Assembly (NCBI GenBank): GCA_017458195.1
Contig: JAFTGI010000029.1
Coordinates: forward strand, 1 to 43,022
Origin: Prevotella sp.
GTDB lineage: Bacteria; Bacteroidota; Bacteroidia; Bacteroidales; Bacteroidaceae
DNA: 43,022 bases
Direction of reading: 5' to 3'
The position numbers and the translations under genes were made by a program. Shown piece by piece: positions 24,486 through 32,441 of the stretch. Under the pieces are notes generated by a model. It was not told the DNA's origin and searched no databases. It was given only the letters and a program-made list of their open reading frames with translations. The first letter of the stretch is position 1. Each line of letters opens with the position of its first letter.

Positions 24486-25440
24486 CTATTCCGAAGCCTT
24501 TCTCCGTCGGGCGCATGAGGCGGCCACCAAGCGTGTAAGCCGGTTCTGAGCCCTTGTCGGCCGCCCGCACGGCTGCGACGTCGGCCGTGATATCAGCCTC
24601 GACGATCGTGCCGAAGCACGACCACACGCCACTGACGGCATACTTCTCCTTCGTGCCGGCAGGCACCACCAGCGTGTGCCCCTTCAGTTCTTTGCGCCAG
24701 GGCTCCAGCAGCTGCCAGTCGGCCGTCACGCGCGGGTCGAGCACGATGGGGGTGTAGGTGCCGTCGCGATAGTCTTGATTATCGCGGCCTGAACCATATT
24801 CGAACTGCGTCACCACGGGCGGCTCCACGGCCAGACAGGTCACAGTCGTGGCCCACTTGAGCTCGCCGGCCTCCACCTGTACGAGCGCCGAAGGCAGCGT
24901 GAGGTCGCTGACAGTGCTGCTGACCGTCGCCTTCTGCACTACCCGCACGCCCTCAGGCAACACCAGCTGGCTCAGGAACCGGCTCTCGGCAAACAGCTCC
25001 GGGCCGAGCGTGTCGTCGCTGTCGAGCATATAAAACTCGCTGCCGGTCGTCTGGACGTGGGCATACCAGCCGCCCGTCTGCAGCGTCGTCTGTCCCAGGT
25101 CGAGTGCCGTCACCCGCGTGTGGCCGTAGCCCTCCGCAGGGTCGTCGTCGCCGATCATCCACGTCAGACTGTTCTTGGCGCCCGTCAGCCAGCGCAGCCA
25201 GCGCACGTCGCTGGCATCGAGCGTTCCGCTCAGGCGCAGCTTCACGTCCAACAGATCATAGGGGTGCCAGGGCTCCAGCTGTGCCAGGGCTTCTTCCAGC
25301 GCAGGCACCAGCATGCCCGGCGCCGTCACCTCCACGGTCAGCCATTCGTCGACTGTTATTCTCTCCTCACCGGCTGCCTTCAGGCCGCCTGCCGCCGGCA
25401 TCAAGGCCAGCAGCGCCATGCAAATCAGATTCTTCATCAT
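24445..25440 (-). CDS. Secreted BspA-like leucine-rich protein with eroded sorting tail
   Basis: The product (331 aa) starts at the ATG at 25440, giving a signal peptide (NLICMALLALMPAAGGLKA). BspA-type features are LSGTLDASDVRWLRWL, VSDLTLPSALVQVEAGELKW and especially the terminal module TLVVPAGTKEKYAVSGVWSC, which matches the usual 'VPaGs..aY....W..F..I' ending of these proteins. The final segment (YTLGGRLMRPTEKGFGIAKSR, then RLWRGPRRGQ) looks like a T9SS tail that has lost its normal Lys-rich end. This end overlaps the convergent oxidoreductase gene by 41 bp. The likely role is a surface or adhesion protein; no catalytic function is expected. The promoter is at 25513-25544. Confidence 0.7.
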   Translation of the reverse strand: MMKNLICMALLALMPAAGGLKAAGEERITVDEWLTVEVTAPGMLVPALEEALAQLEPWHPYDLLDVKLRLSGTLDASDVRWLRWLTGAKNSLTWMIGDDDPAEGYGHTRVTALDLGQTTLQTGGWYAHVQTTGSEFYMLDSDDTLGPELFAESRFLSQLVLPEGVRVVQKATVSSTVSDLTLPSALVQVEAGELKWATTVTCLAVEPPVVTQFEYGSGRDNQDYRDGTYTPIVLDPRVTADWQLLEPWRKELKGHTLVVPAGTKEKYAVSGVWSCFGTIVEADITADVAAVRAADKGSEPAYTLGGRLMRPTEKGFGIAKSRLWRGPRRGQ

Positions 25441-25512
25441 TGTTGTTTCCTTTCTTTTTCCTATACTCAAATAATGCTTCATTTTATTGTAGATTTTGTT
25501 AATAATGTGCAA

Positions 25513-25544
25513 CAAAATTATATAGTTTATTTTTCCTATACAAA
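25513..25544 (-). promoter_or_regulatory. Minus-strand promoter of the leucine-rich gene
   Basis: On the minus strand, TTTG (25541-25544), 20 bp, then TAATTTTG (25513-25520). The predicted leader is about 65 nt to the ATG at 25440. Confidence 0.65.
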
Positions 25545-25607
25545 TCTTTGATAAACTTTTTTGTTGGGGGTGTAACAAGAATAAAAAAGTCAGGAAAAGC
25601 CTTTAAA

Positions 25608-25644
25608 CAAAGGAGATAGACCGAAACTCGCTCTATCTCCTTTG
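25608..25644 (-). terminator. Terminator hairpin of the TPR regulator gene
   Basis: CAAAGGAGATAGA (25608-25620) and TCTATCTCCTTTG (25632-25644) form a perfect 13-bp stem with an 11-nt loop, 10 bp past the stop of the gene at 25655. On the minus strand a T-rich stretch follows, though it is interrupted. Confidence 0.7.
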
Positions 25645-25654
25645 CTAAGAATTG

Positions 25655-27238
25655 TTACATGAAAAACTGCTTAATCTGGTTCCTCAAGCGCATTTTGGTC
25701 ATACGTATTGCTGCTTTGCTGACACAAAGGAGCTCACTGATCTTCTCGTCGTCGTAGCCCATGTCGACCAAGATGAGGTAAATCAATTGTCGCTTTGAGA
25801 TCTTTTTATAGTTTGACAGCCACTGATTGAAACTGTCGTACTTCAGAACAGAATAGTAATCGATGAAACATTCTTCATCTTTTGGGCTGATTGTATGAAA
25901 ATTGCCGCCATCCAAAATTGACTCATAAATGGCCTTACCCCTACCTAATTTATAATAAGTGGATTCGTTTTGAGCCTTCATTGACTGCACGAGCTTTTGC
26001 TTTTCTTTTTCACTGATCTCTGATTGTTCCTCCAAGGCGGTTATTTGAGATTTCTGTTTTCGCAACTCGCTGTCATAGCTTTTAACATTGTAAAGATTGT
26101 ATAGGAACAATACTGCCGCAACAACTATCAAGGCTATTATCAATAAAAGCAGATATATAAAAATCATGCGATGTCTGCTTTTCAATGATTCCTGATCATA
26201 CTTGAATTGGAATTCTGCAATCATCTTACTCTCAGAATCAATCCTAAGCGAATCATCGAGAGCAAGTACGTCGTCAAACCAACGCTTCAGTTTTCCCTGG
26301 CGGTCAACAACTTCAAGGTATGATTTAATCCGCAAATTCATCATGTTCAGCCGGAGTTCCGCTTTGGGGGTCTTTAAAGCCCATTCCCAAAGAGAATCTG
26401 CATCTGACATCCTTTTCTCATACATGCTGATTGAAGCAAGAGCTGCACAAGCATTATAAAGAGTGTCAATCTTTAGAGATTCCATCAGGTACTTTTTCGC
26501 CGCCAGTGTGTCGCCGTTATTAAGAAATACACATCCTATATTTGACAGCATCCAAACTTTATCTTCATTCTTGGCATTGCCAAACTTAGCAATGATCTGA
26601 TTCGTGTAATATAAAGCACTGTCGCGCTGTCCTAACTTTGAGAAATGAGAGGCTAAGAGTGCTGTGGCTCTCACAACCCTCTCCTTATCGTTCATCATGA
26701 CAGAAAGGTTCAGAAGCTGCTTTGAAGCTTGGATTGCAAGCTGATAGTTTTGCGAGCTTGCATATACTGCATCAATGCTTTCATAATATTTGGCCATCTG
26801 CAGCGTATCGCCTATCTGCTCAGCCATTTTGCTGCCCTCCATCAATTTTTCGATGGCTTCGGAATGCCGTTTGAGCTCATTCAGCATCATGGCATGATAG
26901 TATTTGGAGCGGCAATAAAGAGACAAATCATGAGTAGTTTGATAGTATGTCTCGCTCGCAGCAATCAAAGGCAGTAGGGAGTCGGGGCGATCTTGAAAGA
27001 GCCGATATTTTGATTGAGTGAGCAACAAATGGTACATAGCTCGCTGGGCGGATGACAGAGCCGCCTCATTGCCGACAATGGGGCCCAGCAAGCGCAGGGC
27101 CGAGTCGGGCTGCTGTTCCACGACGGTGTCGGCTTCGGCCAGGATGCGGTCGAAGCTTTTCTGGCGCGAGCACGAGACTGCAGCGAGGAGCAGGGCGGCT
27201 GCCAGCAGACAGAGGATGTTTTTTGAGTGGTTCATCAT
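25655..27238 (-). CDS. TPR-containing membrane regulator with C-terminal HTH
   Basis: The product (527 aa) begins MMNHSKNILCLLAAALLLAAVSC, a lipoprotein-like or anchor signal. TPR-type helical repeats cover about 30-340 (SALRLLGPIVGNEAALSSAQ, KYYESIDAVYASSQNYQLAI, DSALYYTNQIIAKFG). A strong transmembrane helix lies at about 358-383 (FIYLLLLIIALIVVAAVLFL), then a coiled coil (LRKQKSQITALEEQSEISEK), and a C-terminal helix-turn-helix (KISELLCVSKAAIRMTKMRL, about 490-520). This architecture is widespread in Bacteroidales and is thought to couple a periplasmic signal to DNA binding; the target is unknown. The ATG overlaps the stop of the DEAD-box gene by one base (TGATG), implying coupling. Most of the gene (below about 27060) is clearly AT-richer than its neighbours, while its first 60 codons are GC-rich. 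Confidence 0.8.
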   Translation of the reverse strand: MMNHSKNILCLLAAALLLAAVSCSRQKSFDRILAEADTVVEQQPDSALRLLGPIVGNEAALSSAQRAMYHLLLTQSKYRLFQDRPDSLLPLIAASETYYQTTHDLSLYCRSKYYHAMMLNELKRHSEAIEKLMEGSKMAEQIGDTLQMAKYYESIDAVYASSQNYQLAIQASKQLLNLSVMMNDKERVVRATALLASHFSKLGQRDSALYYTNQIIAKFGNAKNEDKVWMLSNIGCVFLNNGDTLAAKKYLMESLKIDTLYNACAALASISMYEKRMSDADSLWEWALKTPKAELRLNMMNLRIKSYLEVVDRQGKLKRWFDDVLALDDSLRIDSESKMIAEFQFKYDQESLKSRHRMIFIYLLLLIIALIVVAAVLFLYNLYNVKSYDSELRKQKSQITALEEQSEISEKEKQKLVQSMKAQNESTYYKLGRGKAIYESILDGGNFHTISPKDEECFIDYYSVLKYDSFNQWLSNYKKISKRQLIYLILVDMGYDDEKISELLCVSKAAIRMTKMRLRNQIKQFFM

Positions 27239-29112
27239 CACTTCTTTTTCTTCGGCTTCCGGCGAGCCCAGCCTTCCTCGGAGAAATCCGGGTCGGGACC
27301 ACGGAATTCCCACTTGCGGGGCTGCATCAGCTCGCGCCAGTCGCCCTTGCGGCCGCCACGACGCCCATTATCGATGGAATCGCGGTTTTTTGAGGTTCGC
27401 TCCGTCGATTTTTGACGCTGGTTAATTTTTTGTAAATTCTTAGCGTCGCCGGAATTGGCGTTTGGCATGGTTTTTGCAGACTTATTATCCTCCGAATTGC
27501 AGCGCACGACGCGGCCCTTGTAGCGGATGCCCGTCAGCTGGGTCATCACCTTGAGGGCGTCCTTCTGCGGCACCTCGAAGTAGGCGATGGTGTCGAGCAG
27601 GTCGATGTGGCCCACCTCCTGGCGGCCGCCGACGTAGCGGTTGAGGGTCTGCATAAGCTCGCCGGGATAGAATCCGTCGCGCTTGCCCAGGTTGATGAAG
27701 AGGCGCTCGTAGCCCTCCTGCGCCCGGTTCATGCGCTTCTCACGGTCGGTCTGTGGCTTCTTCTCGCGCTTCTCGCGCACGGGCTTCTCAATCTCCGGCG
27801 CGTCGGCATAATAGACAAGGAAGCGGCCGAACTCGCGCGAGACGATCTTCTTGAGGAGCTCGTCCTTGTCGATATACTCGAAGTAGCGGCTGATGTCCTG
27901 CATGAACGGCGCTATCTCGTCGTCGTTGACGTCGGTCTTCACGATCTGGTCCATCACCTTGTAGAGCTGCTTCTTGCAGATTTCCTCAGCCTTGGGAATC
28001 TCAGCCTCCTGAAACTCCTTGCCGATTTCCTTCTCGATGGCGCGGATCTTGTGCTTCTCCTTCGTGTGGACGATGCTGATCGAGGTGCCCTTCTTGCCGG
28101 CGCGGCCGGTGCGGCCCGAGCGGTGGGTGTAGTTCTCGATGTCGTCGGGCAGTCCGTAGTTGATGACGTGGGTCAGGTCGTCGACGTCCAGTCCGCGGGC
28201 AGCCACGTCGGTGGCCACGAGCAGCTGCGTCAGATGCTGGCGGAACTTCTGCATCGTCAGGTCGCGCTGCTGCTGCGAGAGGTCGCCGTGGAGCGACTCG
28301 GCGTTGTAGCCGTCGCGGATCAGTGCGTCGGCCACCTCCTGCGTCTCGATCTTCGTGCGGCAGAAGATGATGGCAAAAATCTTGGGGTAGTAGTCGACGA
28401 TGCGCTTCAGTGCCAGGTATTTGTCCTTGGCATGCACCATGTAGTAGACGTGGTTGACGTTCTCGGCACCCTCGTTGCGCGAGCCGACGACGATGGTCTC
28501 ATAGTCGCGCAGGTAGTTCTTAGCCACGCGCTCCACCTCGCGGCTCATCGTAGCCGAGAACATCAGCGTCTGGTGCTCCTCGGGCAGCGCGCCGAAGATC
28601 TCGTCGATGGCCTCCGAGAAGCCCATGTTGAGCATCTCGTCGGCCTCGTCGAGGACGATGGTGCGGACATGCTCCAGGCGTACGTAGCCGCGGTTCTTCA
28701 GGTCGATGAGGCGGCCGGGCGTGGCCACGATGACGCTGGCCCCCTTCTTCAGCGCGCGGATCTGCGGCTCGATGGCCGCACCGCCATAGACGGCCTCGAC
28801 GTGGATGCCCTCCATAAACTTAGCGAAGTCGCGCAGGTCGTCGGTGATCTGCAGGCAGAGCTCGCGCGTAGGGGAAAGGACGAGCGCCACGGGCTGCTGG
28901 CTTTTCGCCATGGGCTCCATGCGCTGCAGCAGCGGTATGCCGAAGGCGGCCGTCTTGCCCGTGCCGGTCTGCGCCAGGGCGATGACGTCGCGGCGGCCCT
29001 CAAGCAAATAAGGAATGACTGACTCCTGCACAGGCATGGGCTGCACAAATCCCAGTTCGGTGATGGCTCGGCGAATCTGTTCGCTGACGCCCAGTTCTTC
29101 AAATGTCTTCAT
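27238..29112 (-). CDS. DEAD-box ATP-dependent RNA helicase with DbpA-like RNA-binding domain
   Basis: The product (624 aa) unwinds structured RNA, probably in ribosome assembly or RNA decay. The helicase core shows the Q motif (FVQPMPVQE), AQTGTGKT (47-54), PTREL (81-85), TPGR (131-134), DEAD (155-158), SAT (186-188) and HRSGRTGRAGKKG (near 330). A DbpA/CsdA-type RNA-binding domain follows at about 470-545 (RLFINLGKRDGFYPGELMQT, then RYKGRVVRCNSED). The tail is basic and low-complexity, ending WARRKPKKKK. Part of the tail coincides with a 29-nt sequence also found upstream of the SusC-like gene. The gene is divergent from the LOG-family gene. A TAACTTTG box on the minus strand (29123-29130) is the likely promoter. 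Confidence 0.95.
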   Translation of the reverse strand: MKTFEELGVSEQIRRAITELGFVQPMPVQESVIPYLLEGRRDVIALAQTGTGKTAAFGIPLLQRMEPMAKSQQPVALVLSPTRELCLQITDDLRDFAKFMEGIHVEAVYGGAAIEPQIRALKKGASVIVATPGRLIDLKNRGYVRLEHVRTIVLDEADEMLNMGFSEAIDEIFGALPEEHQTLMFSATMSREVERVAKNYLRDYETIVVGSRNEGAENVNHVYYMVHAKDKYLALKRIVDYYPKIFAIIFCRTKIETQEVADALIRDGYNAESLHGDLSQQQRDLTMQKFRQHLTQLLVATDVAARGLDVDDLTHVINYGLPDDIENYTHRSGRTGRAGKKGTSISIVHTKEKHKIRAIEKEIGKEFQEAEIPKAEEICKKQLYKVMDQIVKTDVNDDEIAPFMQDISRYFEYIDKDELLKKIVSREFGRFLVYYADAPEIEKPVREKREKKPQTDREKRMNRAQEGYERLFINLGKRDGFYPGELMQTLNRYVGGRQEVGHIDLLDTIAYFEVPQKDALKVMTQLTGIRYKGRVVRCNSEDNKSAKTMPNANSGDAKNLQKINQRQKSTERTSKNRDSIDNGRRGGRKGDWRELMQPRKWEFRGPDPDFSEEGWARRKPKKKK

Positions 29113-29139
29113 AATCCGGGTGCAAAGTTACGAAATAAA

Positions 29140-29171
29140 TTTGGTAATATCGCCAATTTTAAGTAACTTTG
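29140..29171 (+). promoter_or_regulatory. Promoter of the LOG-family gene
   Basis: TTTG at 29140-29143, 20 bp, then TAACTTTG at 29164-29171. The ATG at 29177 begins 6 nt past the box, so the transcript should be leaderless or nearly so. Confidence 0.75.
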
Positions 29172-29176
29172 CGGCA

Positions 29177-29707
29177 ATGAAAGTCTGTATATTCTGTTCG
29201 GCCAACGATGAGATCGCGGCCGAATACTTCGAGAGAGCAAGGGAATTGGGCGTTTTTTGTGCAAAAAACGGCCATTCCATCGTGTTCGGCGGTCACGACG
29301 CGGGACTGATGCACGCCGTCAGCCGGGCCTGCAAGGACGCGGGCGGACAGCTGATCGGCGTCGTGCCGCGGCGCATTGAGGAGATGGGGCGGCTGACGCC
29401 CTTCCTCGACGTCCACGTGCCCTGCGAGGACCTGACCGACCGCAAGCAGCTGATGATGGACATGAGCGACGCCTTCATCGTCATGCCCGGCGGCATCGGC
29501 ACCCTCGACGAGCTGTTCACCGTCAGTGCCGCGGCGACGCTCGGCTACCACCGCAAGCCCGTCATCCTCTACAACGTCGGCGGCTGCTGGGACGCCCTCA
29601 TCGCCCTGCTCGACGACCTCGCCCGCCAGGGCATGATGCGGCGTCCCTGGCGCGAGCTCATCCACGTGGCCCACAGCCTCGACGACGTCGCCCGCCGGCT
29701 GTCCTGA
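29177..29707 (+). CDS. LOG-family (TIGR00730) nucleoside 5'-monophosphate phosphoribohydrolase
   Basis: The product (176 aa) is a Rossmann-like cytoplasmic protein of the LOG/YvdD family, which cleaves the N-glycosidic bond of nucleoside monophosphates (cytokinin-type nucleotides or AMP). It has the FGGHDAGLM block (37-45, the counterpart of the usual GGGxxGLM), DLTDRKQLMM, and the signature PGGIGTLDE (104-112). The length is usual for the family. The start at 29177 was chosen because the promoter lies immediately upstream. The substrate here is not known. A palindrome followed by T6 at 29826-29880 could end its transcript. Confidence 0.9.
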   Translation: MKVCIFCSANDEIAAEYFERARELGVFCAKNGHSIVFGGHDAGLMHAVSRACKDAGGQLIGVVPRRIEEMGRLTPFLDVHVPCEDLTDRKQLMMDMSDAFIVMPGGIGTLDELFTVSAAATLGYHRKPVILYNVGGCWDALIALLDDLARQGMMRRPWRELIHVAHSLDDVARRLS

Positions 29708-29730
29708 ACGCGACACCCGCCCCCCCTACT

Positions 29731-29787
29731 ACGAATTTCACGAATTACACGAATTGCTGCGCTTTACTGATAATTCGTTTAATTCGT
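29731..29787. repeat. ACGAATT-word hairpin with GCTGCGCTTTA core
   Basis: A left arm of three ACGAATT words (29731-29755), a core GCTGCGCTTTACTGAT (29756-29771) and an inverse arm of AATTCGTTTAATTCGT (29772-29787). The core recurs at 42162-42172, in a hairpin whose arms are different words. It lies in the 604-bp gap 29708-30311 along with a palindrome and the structured RNA. Confidence 0.8.
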
Positions 29788-29825
29788 TGTTTGTTGTTTC
29801 CTTTCTACCTCTCAAATCGCAAAAT

Positions 29826-29880
29826 GGTGCTTTTTGAAAGTAATATACCCCTATATTACCTTCGAGAAGCGCCCTTTTTT
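29826..29880 (+). terminator. 48-bp palindrome (copy B) followed by T6
   Basis: Arms are at 29826-29847 and 29852-29873 around a CCCC loop, followed after one base by TTTTTT (29875-29880). It belongs to the same family as 2351-2398, 40883-40930 and 42049-42096. Here the T run could let it work as an intrinsic terminator for the LOG-family gene. Confidence 0.6.
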
Positions 29881-29966
29881 GTGTTTGAGAGCCGTCAGTC
29901 GAAGGCCGCCAAAACTTCGTTTTCTGACATTTTCATGGCGATATTTGCCAAAAAACGCCAAGAAGT

Positions 29967-29997
29967 TTTGCTGTTTCAAAGATTTTATGTACTTTTG
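29967..29997 (+). promoter_or_regulatory. Promoter of the structured RNA
   Basis: TTTG at 29967-29970, 19 bp, then TACTTTTG at 29990-29997. No plausible coding start follows for 300 bp, but a strongly structured region and a terminator do. Confidence 0.65.
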
Positions 29998-30002
29998 CAC
30001 CC

Positions 30003-30247
30003 GCAGCTGCGTGTCCGCGCCACCGGCAACGACCTCGCTGCAAAGGACATCGTGGGCAAAAAACATTAGGAGCAAGTTGTGCTTCGTCTTGTTAGTTGAA
30101 ATCTGGAAAATTTCGAATAGTGGCAAGATGGACATGGCAAGTCTCCACGCGATAGCGTGGGGCTGCTGTATCTGATTCTTTCACTATTAGGTATTCCAGA
30201 ACCTCAACTAAAAGACGTAAGATAACCGCAGTCTTACGCTTCTTTTT
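30003..30247 (+). ncRNA. ssrS: Structured RNA resembling 6S RNA
   Basis: Between a promoter (29967-29997) and an intrinsic terminator lies a rod-like fold. The stacked closing helices are CGTCTT (30085-30090)/AAGACG (30212-30217), TTAGTTGA (30092-30099)/TCAACTAA (30204-30211), CTGGAA (30103-30108)/TTCCAG (30194-30199) and AATAGTG (30116-30122)/CACTATT (30182-30188). A large central bubble follows, capped by CCACGC-GATA-GCGTGG (30145-30160). A long closing stem, a big symmetric bubble and an apical hairpin are the hallmarks of 6S RNA, which mimics an open promoter and binds RNA polymerase. The terminator (CGTAAGA 30216-30222, TCTTACG 30232-30238, then a T-rich run) shares bases with the closing stem. 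The 5' end could be processed to about 30060-30080. The identity is inferred from structure only. Confidence 0.55.
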
Positions 30248-30311
30248 GTGTATCCATCTCTCAGCAAGCTACATTAACTACCATATTAATATTAACTCAA
30301 ACTAAAACAAA

Positions 30312-32408
30312 ATGAAAAAAACTACATTCTTAAAGTCGCTCCTCCTCGCAACAGGACTGTGCATGGGAGTGAGCGCGTGGGCAGAAGCAGGTGATGTTAT
30401 CACCAATGCCAACATTGATTTCAGCAACGCTATTACGGATGGTGTTGTGACTGGTACTGTTAATTCTATGGCGATGAGTACCGATTCTCATACTGAAATT
30501 GCCGATGGAATACTTGTTATTGGTAGTGGAACAAATACGGTCTCTATTCCTGAAGCGCAGCGCGCAAACACGAAGGATGTAGTGAAAATTACATTCGAAA
30601 TGGGTATGGGAAAGTGGGACAAGATGTATACAGGATTCCGCTTAAAGGATGAAGATGGTAGCAACATTGGATATTTGCGCTATGGAAAGTATAACGGAGT
30701 TTGTGAAACGAACTTGGACATCACAGCTGCAGATTTTAAGGAATACAACACGGTACTTTGGCCAAGAAGGACGTACATAACGATAACCCTTGATTATGCA
30801 GCAAAAACGATTACGACAGAAACGCTCTGGTATGATGATGACTCACAAAGTTCCTCCAAGAAACAGGAACACTCTCATGTCGTTGCGCTGTCAAACACAA
30901 ACCCCTTAGCCTCGTTTGAGGTATTTGGCGAGCACGGCAACAGCAATGCGTGGGACCGTAGATGTAAATTTGACAATCTTGTCATCACCACCACTCTTGG
31001 CGACTATACTTCGCCTTCAGCAGACTACACCGTCAACTGGATTTGCAATGGTGAGACGGTAAAAACTGAAACGCGTAATGGTGATGTAGACGCCGCTATA
31101 GAATTGACAGCAGTAGACAAAGGAGCATTCTGGGTGAGCACACAGAAGTACTACTACGTTAGCGATGACCTTGGCTCAAAGACTGTAGCTGAGGACGGTT
31201 CGACAGTTGTCAACATAACGGTGCGTGAGGCTAACACTTGGACAGCCACGATTAAGGCCGTAGATGGCGATGATAACGAGATTGGCGATGTTAAGACTGC
31301 GACTGGTATTGAAGGTGAATCTCTTACACTTGCTCACTCGGTGGCTGCAAAGATTGGTGACGTATGGTATGAGACTACACGAATCAACGACTACCGCCAT
31401 ACCCTCAACGAAGCATCGCCCTCGGTAAATGTGACCTACACACCTTCTGATCGCATTTCATTCTTCTTTGACAATGAAGACTATACCATTGTCAGCAAGC
31501 GCGACGATGGCTATCTGCCAGAACGTGGTGCTTCCAGTTTCGATGCTGTGCGCGTTGGTCCCAATGGCTATCTCTATACTCCGGAACTAACGGCTGGTGT
31601 CTACAACCTTACCGTGAATACGAACAATTCAAATTCTGGTGAAGCATCGCTTTCTATAGAACTTCTTAACGGTGACGAGAAAACTTCTACGGAAATGTCT
31701 GTGACTCAGGCACAGAACTCATATTACACAGAGTCTACTGTAGAGGGTATCATTGTGCCTGCCGATGGCTACCGCTTACAATTGGCAAACAACACTACTT
31801 GGAACAGCAATATGAGTGTCGACTATATGATTCTGACACTGGTTCGTCCTATCAATGTCGCTCCCTCTGTAACCGACTATGCCACTTTCTCATCTGAGTA
31901 CCCTCTGAACTTTGCCACCGCCACAGGAGTTAACGCTTACTATGCTTCTGCTTCCGACGGTTCTGTCGTTTCGATGACGAAAGTGACGGGTGCTGTAGCT
32001 GCTGGCACTGGCCTGCTGCTTCAGAAGACAGAGGGTGAGATTAGCATTCCCACGGCTGCTACTGGCGATGACCTCTCGGCTACGAATCTGCTGAAGCCTG
32101 GTAAGGGCGAAGAGGTGAAGACCGAAGGCAATACCCATCGCTATGTGCTGGCTGGCGAGGGCGACGCTACGTCGTTCTATGAGCTGACCACTGGCTATGT
32201 TGTACCCGAAGGTAAGGCTTATCTTGAGGTGGCCAATGCTGGCGCTCGTCTGATGATTTCGTTCAACGATGGTGAAGCCACGGGCATTTCTGCTCTTGAG
32301 CAGACAAACGCAGAAGTTGAGGCCATTTATAACCTCAATGGCCAGCGTGTGATGAATCCCGTGAAGGGCCTCTACATCGTGAACGGCAAAAAGGTTATCA
32401 AGAAGTAA
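30312..32408 (+). CDS. Secreted beta-rich protein with T9SS-type sorting tail
   Basis: The product (698 aa) has a signal peptide (FLKSLLLATGLCMGVSAWA), an N-terminal beta-sandwich-like region (about 30-235, FEMGMGKWDKMYTGFRLKDE), two MucBP-like repeats (YTVNWICNGETVKTETRNGD and TWTATIKAVDGDDNEIGDV), a further beta-rich part, and a type A sorting tail (IYNLNGQRVMNPVKGLYIVNGKKVIKK). No enzyme family was recognised; binding or adhesion is plausible. The first three quarters are distinctly AT-richer than the last quarter (from about 31860), which resembles the GC-rich tails of other T9SS-type genes and suggests recombination. The 62-aa acidic-tailed peptide follows after 33 bp. Confidence 0.75.
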   Translation: MKKTTFLKSLLLATGLCMGVSAWAEAGDVITNANIDFSNAITDGVVTGTVNSMAMSTDSHTEIADGILVIGSGTNTVSIPEAQRANTKDVVKITFEMGMGKWDKMYTGFRLKDEDGSNIGYLRYGKYNGVCETNLDITAADFKEYNTVLWPRRTYITITLDYAAKTITTETLWYDDDSQSSSKKQEHSHVVALSNTNPLASFEVFGEHGNSNAWDRRCKFDNLVITTTLGDYTSPSADYTVNWICNGETVKTETRNGDVDAAIELTAVDKGAFWVSTQKYYYVSDDLGSKTVAEDGSTVVNITVREANTWTATIKAVDGDDNEIGDVKTATGIEGESLTLAHSVAAKIGDVWYETTRINDYRHTLNEASPSVNVTYTPSDRISFFFDNEDYTIVSKRDDGYLPERGASSFDAVRVGPNGYLYTPELTAGVYNLTVNTNNSNSGEASLSIELLNGDEKTSTEMSVTQAQNSYYTESTVEGIIVPADGYRLQLANNTTWNSNMSVDYMILTLVRPINVAPSVTDYATFSSEYPLNFATATGVNAYYASASDGSVVSMTKVTGAVAAGTGLLLQKTEGEISIPTAATGDDLSATNLLKPGKGEEVKTEGNTHRYVLAGEGDATSFYELTTGYVVPEGKAYLEVANAGARLMISFNDGEATGISALEQTNAEVEAIYNLNGQRVMNPVKGLYIVNGKKVIKK

Positions 32409-32441
32409 TACTAATTTCAATAATAGAAAGGAACAACGACA

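Noticed and set aside
29834..30175. Frames across the gap 29.8-30.2 kb on both strands
   Set aside because: They run through the palindrome, the RNA promoter and the paired helices of the structured RNA, and their products resemble nothing known.
30003..30247. tmRNA, SRP RNA or RNase P RNA as the identity of the structured RNA
   Set aside because: The diagnostic conserved words of those RNAs are not present, while the rod-bubble-hairpin layout fits 6S RNA.
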